A stretch of DNA of 44,747 bases from Planctomyces sp. (lineage in GTDB: Bacteria; Planctomycetota; Planctomycetia; Planctomycetales; Planctomycetaceae). The notes beneath the pieces are model-generated. The model had not been told where the DNA came from. It did no database searches and saw only the letters and a list, made by a program, of their open reading frames with translations. Positions within the stretch are counted from its first letter, which is position 1. Each line of letters starts with the position of its first letter. The translations under genes and the position numbers were made by a program. The stretch lies in contig SYJG01000062.1 of the NCBI GenBank assembly GCA_005798445.1, positions 1 to 44,747 on the forward strand, written 5' to 3'. Below, in pieces: positions 17,524-27,577 of this stretch.

Positions 17524-18360
17524 TTACTTCTTGTCTTCCTTCTTCTCTTCGGGCTTCTTCTCGTCCTTTTTCTCGTCGGCTTTCTTCTTGTCTTCCTCGG
17601 CTTTTTTCTTGTCCTCTTCTTCCTTCTTTTTCTTTTCTTCCTCTTCCTTTTTCTTCTTTTCTTCTTCCTCTTTCTTCTTCTTTTCCTCTTCGACCTTTTT
17701 CTTGGCTTCTTCTTCCTTGGCTTTGGCCTCGGCTTCGGCTTTGCGTTTGGCTTCGATCTCCGCTCGCTTCTTGTCGAGGGCGATGTCCGGCACCAGTTGA
17801 GCCGTTGTGTTCGCGGCCTTGAACTTGGCTTGGCCTTCCTCGGTCACTTTCGTCTGCCAGACGTAGATTCGCTTGAGCTTCTTCGAGCCAGCCAGTGATT
17901 GCACTCCGGCGTCGGTCACTTCGGTGCCGTAGAGGTTCAGGTATTCGAGGTTCTCCAACGCGGCGAGATGAGCGAGGCCGGCGTCGGTGATCTTCGTCCG
18001 TTCCAGGTGCAGTCGAACCAGGCTCTTCAAGTCCTTGAGTTGCTCAAGTCCCTTGTCGGTGACTTCGGTACCGCGCAGATTGAGCGAGTAAATGATGTTG
18101 CCCAGCGGTTTGACCGATGCGACTTGCTCGTCGCCGATCTTGCCATCGGCCAGATGAAACGCGATGTCCAGCCGGGTGTCGTTCTGAGCGACCTGCAAGA
18201 CTGCTCCGCCCGCCTTTTTGACGGCCGCGATGGCATCCAACTCAGCCTGAGTCGCCTTGGGGGTTTCTTTGGGTTTTTCTTCTTTGGGTTTGTCCTCGGC
18301 CAACAGCATGTTCGAGGACACGGCGGCCAACAATGTGAAGATCAATGACAAGCGTCGCAT
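17524..18360 (-). CDS. Exported leucine-rich-repeat protein with Lys/Glu-rich tail
   Basis: A 278-aa protein. Residues 1-21 are a signal peptide (FTLLAAVSSNMLLA). A Lys/Glu/Pro linker follows, then about four leucine-rich repeats of the ribonuclease-inhibitor-like bacterial type with the recurring TEVTDKGLEQL, TKITDAGLAHL, TEVTDAGVQSL pattern. The last 80 residues are almost wholly K, E, D and A, built from repeated KKKKEEEE units encoded by a CTT/TTC-rich tract at about 17525-17720. Such tails may form long charged helices; their job is unknown. Start ATG 18360 has a strong GGAGGAG. The gene has its own terminator. Exported scaffold or protein-binding function is inferred from the repeats only. 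Confidence 0.88.
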   Translation of the reverse strand: MRRLSLIFTLLAAVSSNMLLAEDKPKEEKPKETPKATQAELDAIAAVKKAGGAVLQVAQNDTRLDIAFHLADGKIGDEQVASVKPLGNIIYSLNLRGTEVTDKGLEQLKDLKSLVRLHLERTKITDAGLAHLAALENLEYLNLYGTEVTDAGVQSLAGSKKLKRIYVWQTKVTEEGQAKFKAANTTAQLVPDIALDKKRAEIEAKRKAEAEAKAKEEEAKKKVEEEKKKKEEEEKKKKEEEEKKKKEEEDKKKAEEDKKKADEKKDEKKPEEKKEDKK

Positions 18361-18423
18361 GAGAATCTCCTCCGTTCAGAACCAAGAAAACATGAGGTCC
18401 GTGAGACGGGGCGGATTCTAGTC

Positions 18424-19544
<1,121 letters not shown>

Positions 19545-19547
19545 CTC

Positions 19548-19603
19548 GTGGGGCACGTTTTTAACGTGCCCGGCACTTCTGGCACGTTGGAAACGTGCCC
19601 CAC
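19548..19603. repeat. Twin hairpin repeat with GGCACGTT arms
   Basis: Two perfect 8-bp hairpins, 19552-19570 (GGCACGTT TTT AACGTGCC) and 19581-19599 (GGCACGTT GGA AACGTGCC), whose outer arms 19548-19560 and 19591-19603 also pair with each other over 13 bp. It starts 3 bp after the HIT stop codon. It could terminate transcription or act as a mobile palindrome. Confidence 0.88.
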
Positions 19604-19618
19604 AAAAAGGAACACTCG

Positions 19619-20659
19619 ATGGGAACTCGCAAACTCGTGTTGGCTGCGTCCGTTTTGATCGCGATCGGTGCCTTGCTCTCGGCGAACTTTCAGACCGAGC
19701 CTGCTTCTGGCCAAAAGATGGTCGCGGCCGCGAAAGCATTTCTCGGTACGCTGACTCCCGAGCAAAAGAAATTGGCGAGCTTCGCATTCGACGACAAGGA
19801 GCGGCTCAATTGGCACTTCATTCCCCGTCCGCGAAACGGCTTGCCGATCCGACAACTTGAGGGTGACTCGCTCAAGGCGGCTCACGCACTGTTGCAATCG
19901 GGCTTGAGCACCGTCGGCTACGATCAGGCGCTCAACGTGATGAGCCTCGAAGAGGTGCTGTACCTGCTCGAAGGGGGCGTCCGAGAAGAACGCCGTGAGC
20001 GTCGCGATCCGAAGAAGTACTACTTCAGTTTCTTCGGCACCCCCGCCGAGACCGGCACTTGGGGTTGGCGGATCGAAGGCCATCACATGTCGCTGAACTA
20101 CACGATCAAGGAGGGCAAGGTCGCGTCGAGCACTCCCGAATTCTTCGGGGCGAACCCAGGCACAATCGACTCCGGCGTCGGACGACAAATCCGCGTGCTC
20201 GGTCCGGAGGAGGACATTGCTCGCTCAATCCTGAAGTTGTGCAACGAAGACCAGAAGAAGCTGGCCTGGATCGACACGAAGGCTCCGGACGACCTGCGAA
20301 CCGGAGGCGCGACCGGCACGAATCCTGTCGCCTTCCAGCCGGAAACGGCGGCTCCCGTGGGACTCCCCGCGTCGAAAATGAGCGGCGACCAAAAGAAGCT
20401 GCTGGCCGAATTGCTCAGCGAGTATCTGAAGAACATGCCCAGCGATGTCGAAAAAGAACGCCGCGCCGCGATCGAAAAGGCCGGCCTCGACAGCATCCAC
20501 TTCGCGTGGTGGGGTGACGCCGATCAACACAAGCGACACTACTACCGCGTTCAAGGCCCCACATTCTTGATCGAGTACAACAACACACAAAACAACGCCA
20601 ACCACGTCCACAGCATGTGGCGAAACTTGGGCGGCGACTTCGCGATTCCCATCAAGTAG
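19619..20659 (+). CDS. DUF3500 family exported protein
   Basis: A 346-aa protein matching the DUF3500 pattern. A signal peptide or membrane anchor covers residues 1-28 (KLVLAASVLIAIGALLSANF). The family blocks are LTPEQKKLASFAFDDKERLN, NWHFIPRPRNGLPIRQL, GTWGWRIEGHHMSLNY and the C-terminal HYYRVQGPTFLIEYNNTQNN followed by ANHVHSMWR. The reaction is not known; its His-rich, conserved core suggests an exported enzyme. Start ATG 19619 has AAGGA at good spacing directly after the twin-hairpin repeat. The next gene, DUF1080-ThuA, starts 71 bp downstream on the same strand and may be co-transcribed. Confidence 0.9.
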   Translation: MGTRKLVLAASVLIAIGALLSANFQTEPASGQKMVAAAKAFLGTLTPEQKKLASFAFDDKERLNWHFIPRPRNGLPIRQLEGDSLKAAHALLQSGLSTVGYDQALNVMSLEEVLYLLEGGVREERRERRDPKKYYFSFFGTPAETGTWGWRIEGHHMSLNYTIKEGKVASSTPEFFGANPGTIDSGVGRQIRVLGPEEDIARSILKLCNEDQKKLAWIDTKAPDDLRTGGATGTNPVAFQPETAAPVGLPASKMSGDQKKLLAELLSEYLKNMPSDVEKERRAAIEKAGLDSIHFAWWGDADQHKRHYYRVQGPTFLIEYNNTQNNANHVHSMWRNLGGDFAIPIK

Positions 20660-20730
20660 CCCAGGCCCTTGTGGCCTGGAGCGTTGATTTTCAAACGACA
20701 TTCCTTGATCCCCAACCCCAGAGGTTCAAC

Positions 20731-22449
20731 ATGATTTCTCGCAGAGGCTGGTTGAGTTTTGCGTTCGCCGGATTGGCGGCGATTGGTCTGTGGTCCGGCG
20801 TGTCGGTCGGAGCGGACGACGATGGCTGGCAATCGATTTTCGATGGCAAGACGCTCGACGGTTGGGACGGCAATCCTGACTTCTGGCGCGTTGAAGATGG
20901 CTGCATCACCGGCCAAACAACCGCCGACAAGCCGACCAAAGGGAACACCTTCATCATCTGGCGTAAGGGTGAGACGGCCAACTTCGAGCTGAAGCTCGAA
21001 TACAAAATCGTTGGCGGCAACAGCGGCATTCAGTATCGCAGCTTTGAAGTGCCAAATGAGAAGTGGGTCATCGGTGGCTATCAGGCCGACTTCGAGGCGG
21101 GCGACACCTACTCCGGCATCAACTACGGCGAGCGGTTCCGCGGCATTCTGGCTGGACGTGGCGAGAAGACCGTCATTGGCACCGATCACAAGCCGAAGGT
21201 CGTCGAAAAGATCGGCGACACGAAAGAGATTCAGACCAAGATCAAGAAAGAAGACTGGAACACCTACCACGTCTCCGCAAAAGGGTTCACGTTCACGCAC
21301 AAGATCAACGATGTGACCACCTCGATTTGCACGGACGAGGACACCGAACAGCGCAGAGCCAAGGGGGTGCTCGCGTTGCAACTTCACGCCGGCCCGCCGA
21401 TGAAGGTTCAGTTCCGCAACATCAAGATCAAGCCGCTCAAGAGCGACGTCGTGTCCGGCTCGAAGGGAGAGGACAAGGTCTCGTCGTCTGCAAAAAAAAA
21501 GGCTCTTCTTTTAGCGGGTAATCCGAGCCACGGCTTTGGAGCTCACGACCATCTGTCGGGCTGCTCGCTTCTGGCGAAACTGCTCAATGCCAGCGGCCTC
21601 GTGGAAGCGAAAGTCCATTCGCTCAAGAACGACGGTTGGCCGAAGCCGGAAGAGATCGCCGCCGCCAACACGATTGTCATCTACTCCGATGGTGGTGGCG
21701 GTCATCCCTTCAACGGACACCTCGATGAACTCGCGGCCCGCACCGCGAAGGGGACCGGCATCGTCTGCATTCACTACGGCGTCGAGACGACCATCGGCAA
21801 GCCGGGCCAGGCGTTTCTCGATTGGACCGGCGGCTACTTCGAGCCAAACTACTCGGTCAATCCGCACTGGCAAGCGTACTACCGCTCGTTGCCGAAGCAC
21901 CCGACGACCAATGGCGTGAAGCCGTTCAGCACTCATGACGAGTGGTACTACAACATGCGCTTCCGCGAAAAGATGGAAGGAGTCACTCCGATTCTCACCG
22001 ACCTGCCCCCGGCGACGACGTTGGTGGTGCTCGACAAGGATGGCAAGATCGTCATGGAAGAGAAGGACGGTAAGAAAGTCCCGAAGCTCAGCCGCCCGGA
22101 GAACGCTCACAACAACAACCCGCACGCTCGCAAAGCGGTCCTCGAAGACAAGGCCCCGCAGCACACCGCCTGGGCCACGCAACGCGCGGACGGCGGTCGA
22201 GGTTTTGGTTGCTCTGGCGGACACGATCATTGGAACTGGGGCAATCCTCAATTCCGCAAGCTGATGCTCAACGCGATCGTCTGGACTTCCGGCACCGACG
22301 TCCCCGTAGACGGAGTCCCCGTCGGCAAGGTGACGCTCGAAGACTTGCTACAAAACCACGACGAGCCAATTCCCGCCGACTTTGACTCTAAGCACCGCCC
22401 GCGCATCCAAGCGCTGCTCGATGAGTGGAACACTCAATCGGCCAAGTGA
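20731..22449 (+). CDS. DUF1080 (3-keto-disaccharide hydrolase-like) fused to ThuA-like domain
   Basis: A 572-aa exported protein. The leader MISRRGWLSFAFAGLAAIGL carries an RR pair and may use Tat. Residues about 33-235 are DUF1080 (GWQSIFDGKTLDGWDGNPDF, SGIQYRSFEVPN, HAGPPMKVQFRNIKIK), a jelly-roll glycoside-hydrolase-like fold that acts on 3-keto sugars in some relatives. After a Lys/Ser linker, residues about 250-545 are a ThuA-like domain (NPSHGFGAHDHLSGC, GTGIVCIHYGVE, FSTHDEWYYNMRF, GGHDHWNWGNPQFR), a class I glutamine amidotransferase-like fold tied to sugar metabolism. The fusion suggests joint action on oxidised sugars in the periplasm; this is inference. ATG 20731 has AGAGG upstream. 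A 9-A run at 21491-21499 in the linker codes KKK and is a possible slippage site. Confidence 0.92.
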   Translation: MISRRGWLSFAFAGLAAIGLWSGVSVGADDDGWQSIFDGKTLDGWDGNPDFWRVEDGCITGQTTADKPTKGNTFIIWRKGETANFELKLEYKIVGGNSGIQYRSFEVPNEKWVIGGYQADFEAGDTYSGINYGERFRGILAGRGEKTVIGTDHKPKVVEKIGDTKEIQTKIKKEDWNTYHVSAKGFTFTHKINDVTTSICTDEDTEQRRAKGVLALQLHAGPPMKVQFRNIKIKPLKSDVVSGSKGEDKVSSSAKKKALLLAGNPSHGFGAHDHLSGCSLLAKLLNASGLVEAKVHSLKNDGWPKPEEIAAANTIVIYSDGGGGHPFNGHLDELAARTAKGTGIVCIHYGVETTIGKPGQAFLDWTGGYFEPNYSVNPHWQAYYRSLPKHPTTNGVKPFSTHDEWYYNMRFREKMEGVTPILTDLPPATTLVVLDKDGKIVMEEKDGKKVPKLSRPENAHNNNPHARKAVLEDKAPQHTAWATQRADGGRGFGCSGGHDHWNWGNPQFRKLMLNAIVWTSGTDVPVDGVPVGKVTLEDLLQNHDEPIPADFDSKHRPRIQALLDEWNTQSAK

Positions 22450-22465
22450 TCGAAGGCTCATTGGC

Positions 22466-22501
22466 AACGCCGATTTCTCATGAGATCCGGCGTTCGCTTT
22501 T
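22466..22501 (+). terminator. Possible terminator after the DUF1080-ThuA gene
   Basis: AACGCCG at 22466-22472 pairs perfectly with CGGCGTT at 22488-22494; the inner TCTCATGAGA is self-complementary; CGCTTTT follows. It lies 17 bp after the stop. The rest of the 280-bp gap to the next gene shows no gene; it should hold the promoter of the beta-roll protein. Confidence 0.5.
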
Positions 22502-22729
22502 GAGGCGACTCCAACGGTCGCTGGTTCAGAGTACTCGGTCTTTGGGTTTCGACTGCCGTCGTTGAAGCTGCAATCGTGCCTGGATTTTGAAACACAATGC
22601 GCCTGATTGACTTGCCTTGAATTTCGTGTCGCCCCCTCTATAACCCCGGCAGGCTTTTCCGTATTTTGCCCGACACCCCTGTCGAGCACGGAGTCAAGCG
22701 GCCTATTCTTCAGCAAAAAGGATGCTTCC

Positions 22730-25252
22730 ATGTTGCGCAATTTTCGCCAAGTTCGACGTCACCGACGCTTGTTGCCGAAACACCAAGTCGCCGAGGTCCA
22801 AATACTGGAGTCGAGATCGCTCCCGACCGGAACCGTCACCGTTGCGTTTGCATCGAATGTGCTGACTCTGACAGGTGACGGCAAGGGGAATGAATTGGAT
22901 GTGCAAGTCGTGACAACGGACAACGTTGTCAAGATCAACGTAACTGGTATCGAGGGGACGCGGATCAAGGTCGGAGCGGTGATTAGCGAATCCGAGGAGC
23001 CTGTGATCTTCACCCCAACGGCTGCGTTCGGAATCGTGGCCAACTTGGCGGGTGGATCAGATCTCCTGACGGTCAATGTCGAAGGAGGGCTCGGAACTCG
23101 GTCGCTGACAAAACTGGATGTCAACACCGGAGACGAGGACGATCATGTGGATGTCACGATCGGAGCGGGGACAACGCTCAACTTCACGGACGTGATTTCG
23201 ATCAAGACCGGCGAAGGCCATGATCACGTCATGGCTGGTCTCAACGGGGTTGTCACGACAACGAAATCGTTGACCATCGACACGGGATTGGACAGCGACT
23301 TCATCGAAATCAATGTTGGAGAACAGGGTGCGTTGACGGTGACGGGTGCGGTCGCCTTCAACACCAGTGATGGCCACGACACACTGGATTTCCTTGCTGA
23401 GGGAGCCGTCACGTTCAACGGCACGCTTGGGATCAATACCGGTGAAGATGACGATGAGCTGAACCTGAACTTCGCTCAGGGACTCTCGGTCAAAGGGCTG
23501 GCGACGATCACCACGCTCGATGGCGACGACGAAGTGAATTTTCTCAATGTCGGGTCCACGCTCAATTTTCAAGCGGGCTTGACGGTCAACCTGGGCAGCG
23601 GCGACGACAAACTGCTCTTCAATCACGAGTTTGTTGAAGCCGATGGCGAAGAGGTGGTGTTCGATGAGTTTTTCAGCCTGGAAGGGGGGACGCTGAGTGC
23701 GGCCGGGACCGGTCTGACGGTCATCGCAGGCAGCGGTAATGACACCGTGTTGATCAGCGAAAAGTTGAACCTCACAGGAGGAGCCAACATCACAACGGGT
23801 GATGGCATCGATGAGATCTCGATTTTGACCGGCCTCGGCACTGCGGCAGAAGGACCGATCGCGAATACCATCGGCAAGCTGACGGTCGATACGGGTGATG
23901 ATGCGGATCGGGTGCATCTCGAGGCGATCCCTGGAACGACGCTGTCCGTCACGGCGGTCGCAACCTTGAGCACAGGAAAAGGGAATGATCTTGTCGTTCT
24001 CCTTAACGATGAGACCACTGTGAGCTTTGCCGGTGGGTTGTCCATCGACACGGGAGCAACACCGGTAACCTCAAGCGGATTCGATGTGGTGGCGCTCGGA
24101 GGTGGTCGGTTGAACGTTACGGGAGCACTGAAAATCGCCACCGGCGGTGCGTCAGACAGCGTCACGATCATTGAGTCGCTCTTCGTGACGGGTGATGTCA
24201 ACATTTTGACCGGAACTGCCAACGATGACGTCTTTGTGCGGTTGGAGCCCAGCTTGACTCCGCCAGCGGAAGGAGTGGCCGCGAATTCGTTGGGGTCGGT
24301 GACCATCAACAGCGGCACCGGTTCGGACTTCGTCGAGTTGTACACCGCCGAAGGTGGATCAACGCGGATCGGCGGCACGGTCAGCATCACAACGGAGACG
24401 GGCCTGGATGACGTCTGGTTAGATACGGATGCCAATCTCACCATCGTCAAGGACTTGATCCTCAACACCGGAGCCGGTGATGACCACGTCTTTGTGGAAG
24501 CGATCCAAGGCTCGATTCGAGTCAATGGAAGCCAGACCGTGACCTTGGGTGACGATGATGATTGCTTCGTCCAAGGGCAGTCTGCCGCCTTGGATGACTT
24601 CCGTGATGAGGAAAGCGAATTCGTCGGAGAGGGCAATCCCGATGCGACGATTCAGATCGACCTCAACCTGACGATTAACGGGAACAGCGGGGACGACTTT
24701 ATCGGCCTGGACCTGATTCAAATCGGCAAGGACAAGCCCACGCCGGCTTCGGCACTCCCTGCTAGCGTGACCACGATCAACTCCGGCGTTGGCGACGACG
24801 TCATTGCGGTAGACGATGTCATCCTTCGAGATCTCAAAATCCTGGCGGACGCTGGTAACGACATCGTGACCGCCAACGATGTCACGGTTCGAGGCACAAC
24901 GAATATCGACCTCGGAGCTGGTGGGGATGAATTCGCCGTTTTTGGTGCCACCTCGCTGGGGGATAACGTGACTTTGCTTGGCGGAGCCGGTGACGACGAC
25001 TTTTCGATTGGTATCGACGTGACGTTGGCAGCCGGAAAGAAAGTCAAACTCGATGGTGGAGCCGACGACGATATCGTGGCCAACGAATCAACCGACATTG
25101 ACGAAGCCGACCTCAATCCGCTTCCGCCGCTCGGGATCGAAAATCTCGAAGGCGTCTTCGACATCATCGAATTCCAAGAGATTGTGCACAATCTCTTCAG
25201 CAGTTGTTTGCTGAACTTTGAGTTCTCTGACTTTGGGTTCGGTGAGTCTTAA
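22730..25252 (+). CDS. Large repetitive surface protein (beta-roll type) with LESRSLP export motif
   Basis: An 840-aa protein. The N-terminus is basic (LRNFRQVRRHRRLLPKH) and followed by VQILESRSLPTGTV at residues 24-37, a variant of the export motif of planctomycete surface proteins. The body is made of about 20 imperfect repeats of 30-40 residues centred on TINTGxGDDxVxV, for example SIKTGEGHDHVMAGL, TLDGDDEVNFL and TVDTGDDADRVHLE. The Asp/Gly turns resemble calcium-binding beta-roll proteins but are not canonical RTX nonapeptides. The protein is strongly acidic. ATG 22730 has AAGGA upstream. A strong terminator follows, so it is likely a single-gene unit. A structural or adhesive exported protein is inferred; it is not a close relative of the giant protein at 8328-16898. 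Confidence 0.88.
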   Translation: MLRNFRQVRRHRRLLPKHQVAEVQILESRSLPTGTVTVAFASNVLTLTGDGKGNELDVQVVTTDNVVKINVTGIEGTRIKVGAVISESEEPVIFTPTAAFGIVANLAGGSDLLTVNVEGGLGTRSLTKLDVNTGDEDDHVDVTIGAGTTLNFTDVISIKTGEGHDHVMAGLNGVVTTTKSLTIDTGLDSDFIEINVGEQGALTVTGAVAFNTSDGHDTLDFLAEGAVTFNGTLGINTGEDDDELNLNFAQGLSVKGLATITTLDGDDEVNFLNVGSTLNFQAGLTVNLGSGDDKLLFNHEFVEADGEEVVFDEFFSLEGGTLSAAGTGLTVIAGSGNDTVLISEKLNLTGGANITTGDGIDEISILTGLGTAAEGPIANTIGKLTVDTGDDADRVHLEAIPGTTLSVTAVATLSTGKGNDLVVLLNDETTVSFAGGLSIDTGATPVTSSGFDVVALGGGRLNVTGALKIATGGASDSVTIIESLFVTGDVNILTGTANDDVFVRLEPSLTPPAEGVAANSLGSVTINSGTGSDFVELYTAEGGSTRIGGTVSITTETGLDDVWLDTDANLTIVKDLILNTGAGDDHVFVEAIQGSIRVNGSQTVTLGDDDDCFVQGQSAALDDFRDEESEFVGEGNPDATIQIDLNLTINGNSGDDFIGLDLIQIGKDKPTPASALPASVTTINSGVGDDVIAVDDVILRDLKILADAGNDIVTANDVTVRGTTNIDLGAGGDEFAVFGATSLGDNVTLLGGAGDDDFSIGIDVTLAAGKKVKLDGGADDDIVANESTDIDEADLNPLPPLGIENLEGVFDIIEFQEIVHNLFSSCLLNFEFSDFGFGES

Positions 25253-25309
25253 CGCTCTTGCAAAACCAGACTCTCGACCGTGAACGGTGAAGAGTTGAAA
25301 ACACGATAG

Positions 25310-25346
25310 AACAGCTCGGAGCGACTGCTCCGAGCTGTTTTACTTT
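25310..25346 (+). terminator. Rho-independent terminator
   Basis: Perfect 13-bp stem (AACAGCTCGGAGC with its complement), 4-nt loop GACT, followed by TTACTTT. It lies 57 bp after the stop of the beta-roll surface protein gene and is the cleanest terminator in the window. Confidence 0.93.
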
Positions 25347-25453
25347 GCGAAGCAGGCAATTCCAGCCAACCACTCGCTAGGACTTGCGAAGCAGCCGCGG
25401 GTTGAGTCTCCTGTGTCACCAATCGCATCGTTTCCCGTTGGTTTCCTCATCAA

Positions 25454-26101
25454 ATGACGGTACCAGGATCAATCGTGTCGATTCACGAAGTCCCGCATCC
25501 ACTCATTCAACATCATCTCGCCAAGCTGCGAGACAAGACGACTCCGCCGGATGAATTTCGCAGACTCATTCAACGGCTGGCCTCGCTATTGGCTTACGAG
25601 GCGACGCGCGACCTGAGCACTCGGTCGTTGGAAATTGAAACGCCGCTGACATGCATGGCCGGGCAGCAGTTGTCACAGCGCATCGGACTCGTGCCGATCC
25701 TGCGAGCCGGACTCGGCATGGTCGATCCGGTGCTCGATTTGTTACCGGACGCGGAGGTCTGGCATCTGGGGCTGTTTCGCGACGAAGCGACCGCTCGGCC
25801 TGTTGAGTATTACAGCAAGCTCCCAGAGCACAGTCCCGTCGATGTCGCTCTGGTGCTCGACCCAATGCTCGCGACCGGCGGTTCGGCAATCGCCGCGTTG
25901 CAAGCCTTGCAACGGTGGGGAGTGCCGAAACTGAAAGTCCTCTCCGTCATCGCCGCGCCGGAAGGAATCAACAACGTCGCCGTGGCTTGTCCGCAAGCTC
26001 AAATCTTCCTCTGCGCGATCGACCGCGAATTGAACGCACGCAAATTCATCGTCCCCGGTCTTGGCGACGCCGGTGACCGAAGTTTCAACACGTTGCCATG
26101 A
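25454..26101 (+). CDS. upp: Uracil phosphoribosyltransferase
   Basis: A 215-aa protein of standard length. It converts uracil and PRPP to UMP in pyrimidine salvage, in the cytoplasm. The PRPP-binding loop VLDPMLATGGSA is at residues 134-145, ILRAGLGM at 82-89, and the uracil-binding C-terminal block FIVPGLGDAGDRSFNT at 198-213. All expected motifs are intact. The ATG at 25454 is the only start giving the usual N-terminus (MTVPGSIVSIHEVPHPLIQH), although no clear Shine-Dalgarno sequence precedes it. It is preceded by the terminator at 25310 and followed at once by a composite palindromic repeat, so it is probably a single-gene unit. Confidence 0.96.
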   Translation: MTVPGSIVSIHEVPHPLIQHHLAKLRDKTTPPDEFRRLIQRLASLLAYEATRDLSTRSLEIETPLTCMAGQQLSQRIGLVPILRAGLGMVDPVLDLLPDAEVWHLGLFRDEATARPVEYYSKLPEHSPVDVALVLDPMLATGGSAIAALQALQRWGVPKLKVLSVIAAPEGINNVAVACPQAQIFLCAIDRELNARKFIVPGLGDAGDRSFNTLP

Positions 26102-26103
26102 CC

Positions 26104-26216
26104 TTGGAGTGCGGTGGCCCAAGCCGCCGCGTTTTCAAAACGCGACCTTCAAACGAAGGTCTTCGAACTGTCATCAGAGTCTTTTGAAAAGCTGCGACTT
26201 GGGTCGCAGCACTCCA
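26104..26216. repeat. Composite palindromic element with three internal hairpins
   Basis: The ends TTGGAGTGC (26104) and GCACTCCAA (ending 26216) pair, with imperfect pairing extending about 37 nt. Inside are a hairpin at 26111-26130, a perfect one at 26144-26161 (GACCTTC AAAC GAAGGTC) and one at 26191-26210 (GCTGCGAC, GTCGCAGC). It fills the gap between upp and the next gene and starts 2 bp after the upp stop. Confidence 0.85.
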
Positions 26217-26227
26217 AAAGGGGCATC

Positions 26228-27478
26228 ATGCTGACTCGCTGGATTTGTCTTGGAGCTTGGTTGGTCACTTCGGTTGCGACGGCGGATGACGCCGCAAGCA
26301 AAGTCTTCGAGCAGCGCATTCTGCCAATCTTCAAGTCCGATCAGCCGAGCAGTTGCGTGCAGTGCCACTTGGCGGGGGTCGATCTGAAGAACTACATCAA
26401 GCCCTCGAGCGACGCGACGTTTCAGTCGCTGCGGGATCAAGGCTTGGTCAATCTCGATCAGCCAGAGCAGTCGAAGATTCTCAAGCTGATCAACATGAAG
26501 GACACAGACAACGCCGGCGTGAATCTGCTGCACGCGAAGTCGCGTGAAGCGGAGTTCACTGCGTTCGCCGAGTGGCTCAAGGCCTGTTGTCGAGACCCCA
26601 AGCTACGCAACGCACCGAAGTTGGCGGCCAGCGAACTGGCCAAGCCGACTCGACCGGACGAAGTGATTCGGTTCGCTCGGACGGATCGACTGCTGGAATC
26701 CTTCGAGCAAAACATTTGGGGCCAGCGGCATCGCTGCATGGGCTGCCATGCGGAAGGCTCAGACCAAAATCGTAATCTCGTCAAAGAGAACGGCGAACAA
26801 GTCTCGTGGATGAAAAGCTCCGCGGCCGAAACGATGACGTACCTCATCCGCACCAAGAATATGATCGACGTAGAGAGCCCCGAGAAAAGTTTGTTGCTGC
26901 TCAAGCCGCTCAAGGAGGTCGATCACGGTGGTGGTAAGAAGTTTTTGAAAGGAGATCTGGGCTACAAGGGTTTCCGCACGTGGCTGGAGGACTATGCGAA
27001 GGTCTCCCGCGACGAATACGCCAAGGCCGCCGATCTGCCGAAATCTGATCCGCGACGACTCAAGGAATTCACCAGCGAGTTGTGGTTCAAGCTCACCAAC
27101 ACGGCACCGGGCTGGGGCGACAAGTTGTTGCAAGTGACCATCCACCGCTGGGACGACCGCGCGAAGAAATGGGAAGACGCGCCAATCGCGATTTCAGATC
27201 GACAGGTGGCCGCGAAGCCTCGCCTCTGGCAGCACACGCTGACGCTGCTCGCAGCCGACGATTCCCCGCGTGCCAAAGAATGGCAACGCGGTTCGGGCCA
27301 ATTGCCCGCCGGCCGCTACCTCGTCAAAGTGCATGTCGATCGCTCGGACCGCACGCTCTCCGACTGGCGAGCCCCGTTGCTCACCGAAGACTTTGTCGGC
27401 CAAGCCGAGTTCCAAGCCAACTGGCGCGCCGGCTACGGGGCAATGACTGCCGTGGATGCCGAGAAGCTCAAGAAATAG
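26228..27478 (+). CDS. Exported protein with two CxxCH motifs (cytochrome c-like)
   Basis: A 416-aa protein. Residues 1-19 form a signal peptide (ICLGAWLVTSVATA). Two putative heme c sites are present, SSCVQCHLAG (C43 to H47) and HRCMGCHAEG (C170 to H174), each in a separate segment that resembles the PSCyt1-type cytochrome domains of planctomycetes. The region after residue 280 is beta-rich, with no cysteine pairs or clear family match. The protein probably works in the periplasm; whether it really binds heme cannot be told. ATG 26228 has AAAAGGGG upstream. It stands alone on the plus strand, 11 bp after a composite palindrome, and faces the convergent Nudix gene. Confidence 0.87.
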   Translation: MLTRWICLGAWLVTSVATADDAASKVFEQRILPIFKSDQPSSCVQCHLAGVDLKNYIKPSSDATFQSLRDQGLVNLDQPEQSKILKLINMKDTDNAGVNLLHAKSREAEFTAFAEWLKACCRDPKLRNAPKLAASELAKPTRPDEVIRFARTDRLLESFEQNIWGQRHRCMGCHAEGSDQNRNLVKENGEQVSWMKSSAAETMTYLIRTKNMIDVESPEKSLLLLKPLKEVDHGGGKKFLKGDLGYKGFRTWLEDYAKVSRDEYAKAADLPKSDPRRLKEFTSELWFKLTNTAPGWGDKLLQVTIHRWDDRAKKWEDAPIAISDRQVAAKPRLWQHTLTLLAADDSPRAKEWQRGSGQLPAGRYLVKVHVDRSDRTLSDWRAPLLTEDFVGQAEFQANWRAGYGAMTAVDAEKLKK

Positions 27479-27577
27479 CGGCCGAGCGCCCCGTCCAGCA
27501 TCCGGAGTCGCTGCGGAGACATTCGGTTTCGAAAGGTCGTGATGCGGAGGCGGTCCGCACAGCGGTCGGTTCGTCTG

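Noticed and set aside
17530-17720. CTT-rich tract as non-coding simple repeat
   Set aside because: It is in frame with a signal peptide and leucine-rich repeats and gives a continuous Lys/Glu tail that ends in a stop just before a terminator.
21491-21499. Nine-A run as a frameshift or split between DUF1080 and ThuA domains
   Set aside because: The frame is continuous through the run and both domains read in one frame; slippage remains possible but nothing requires it.
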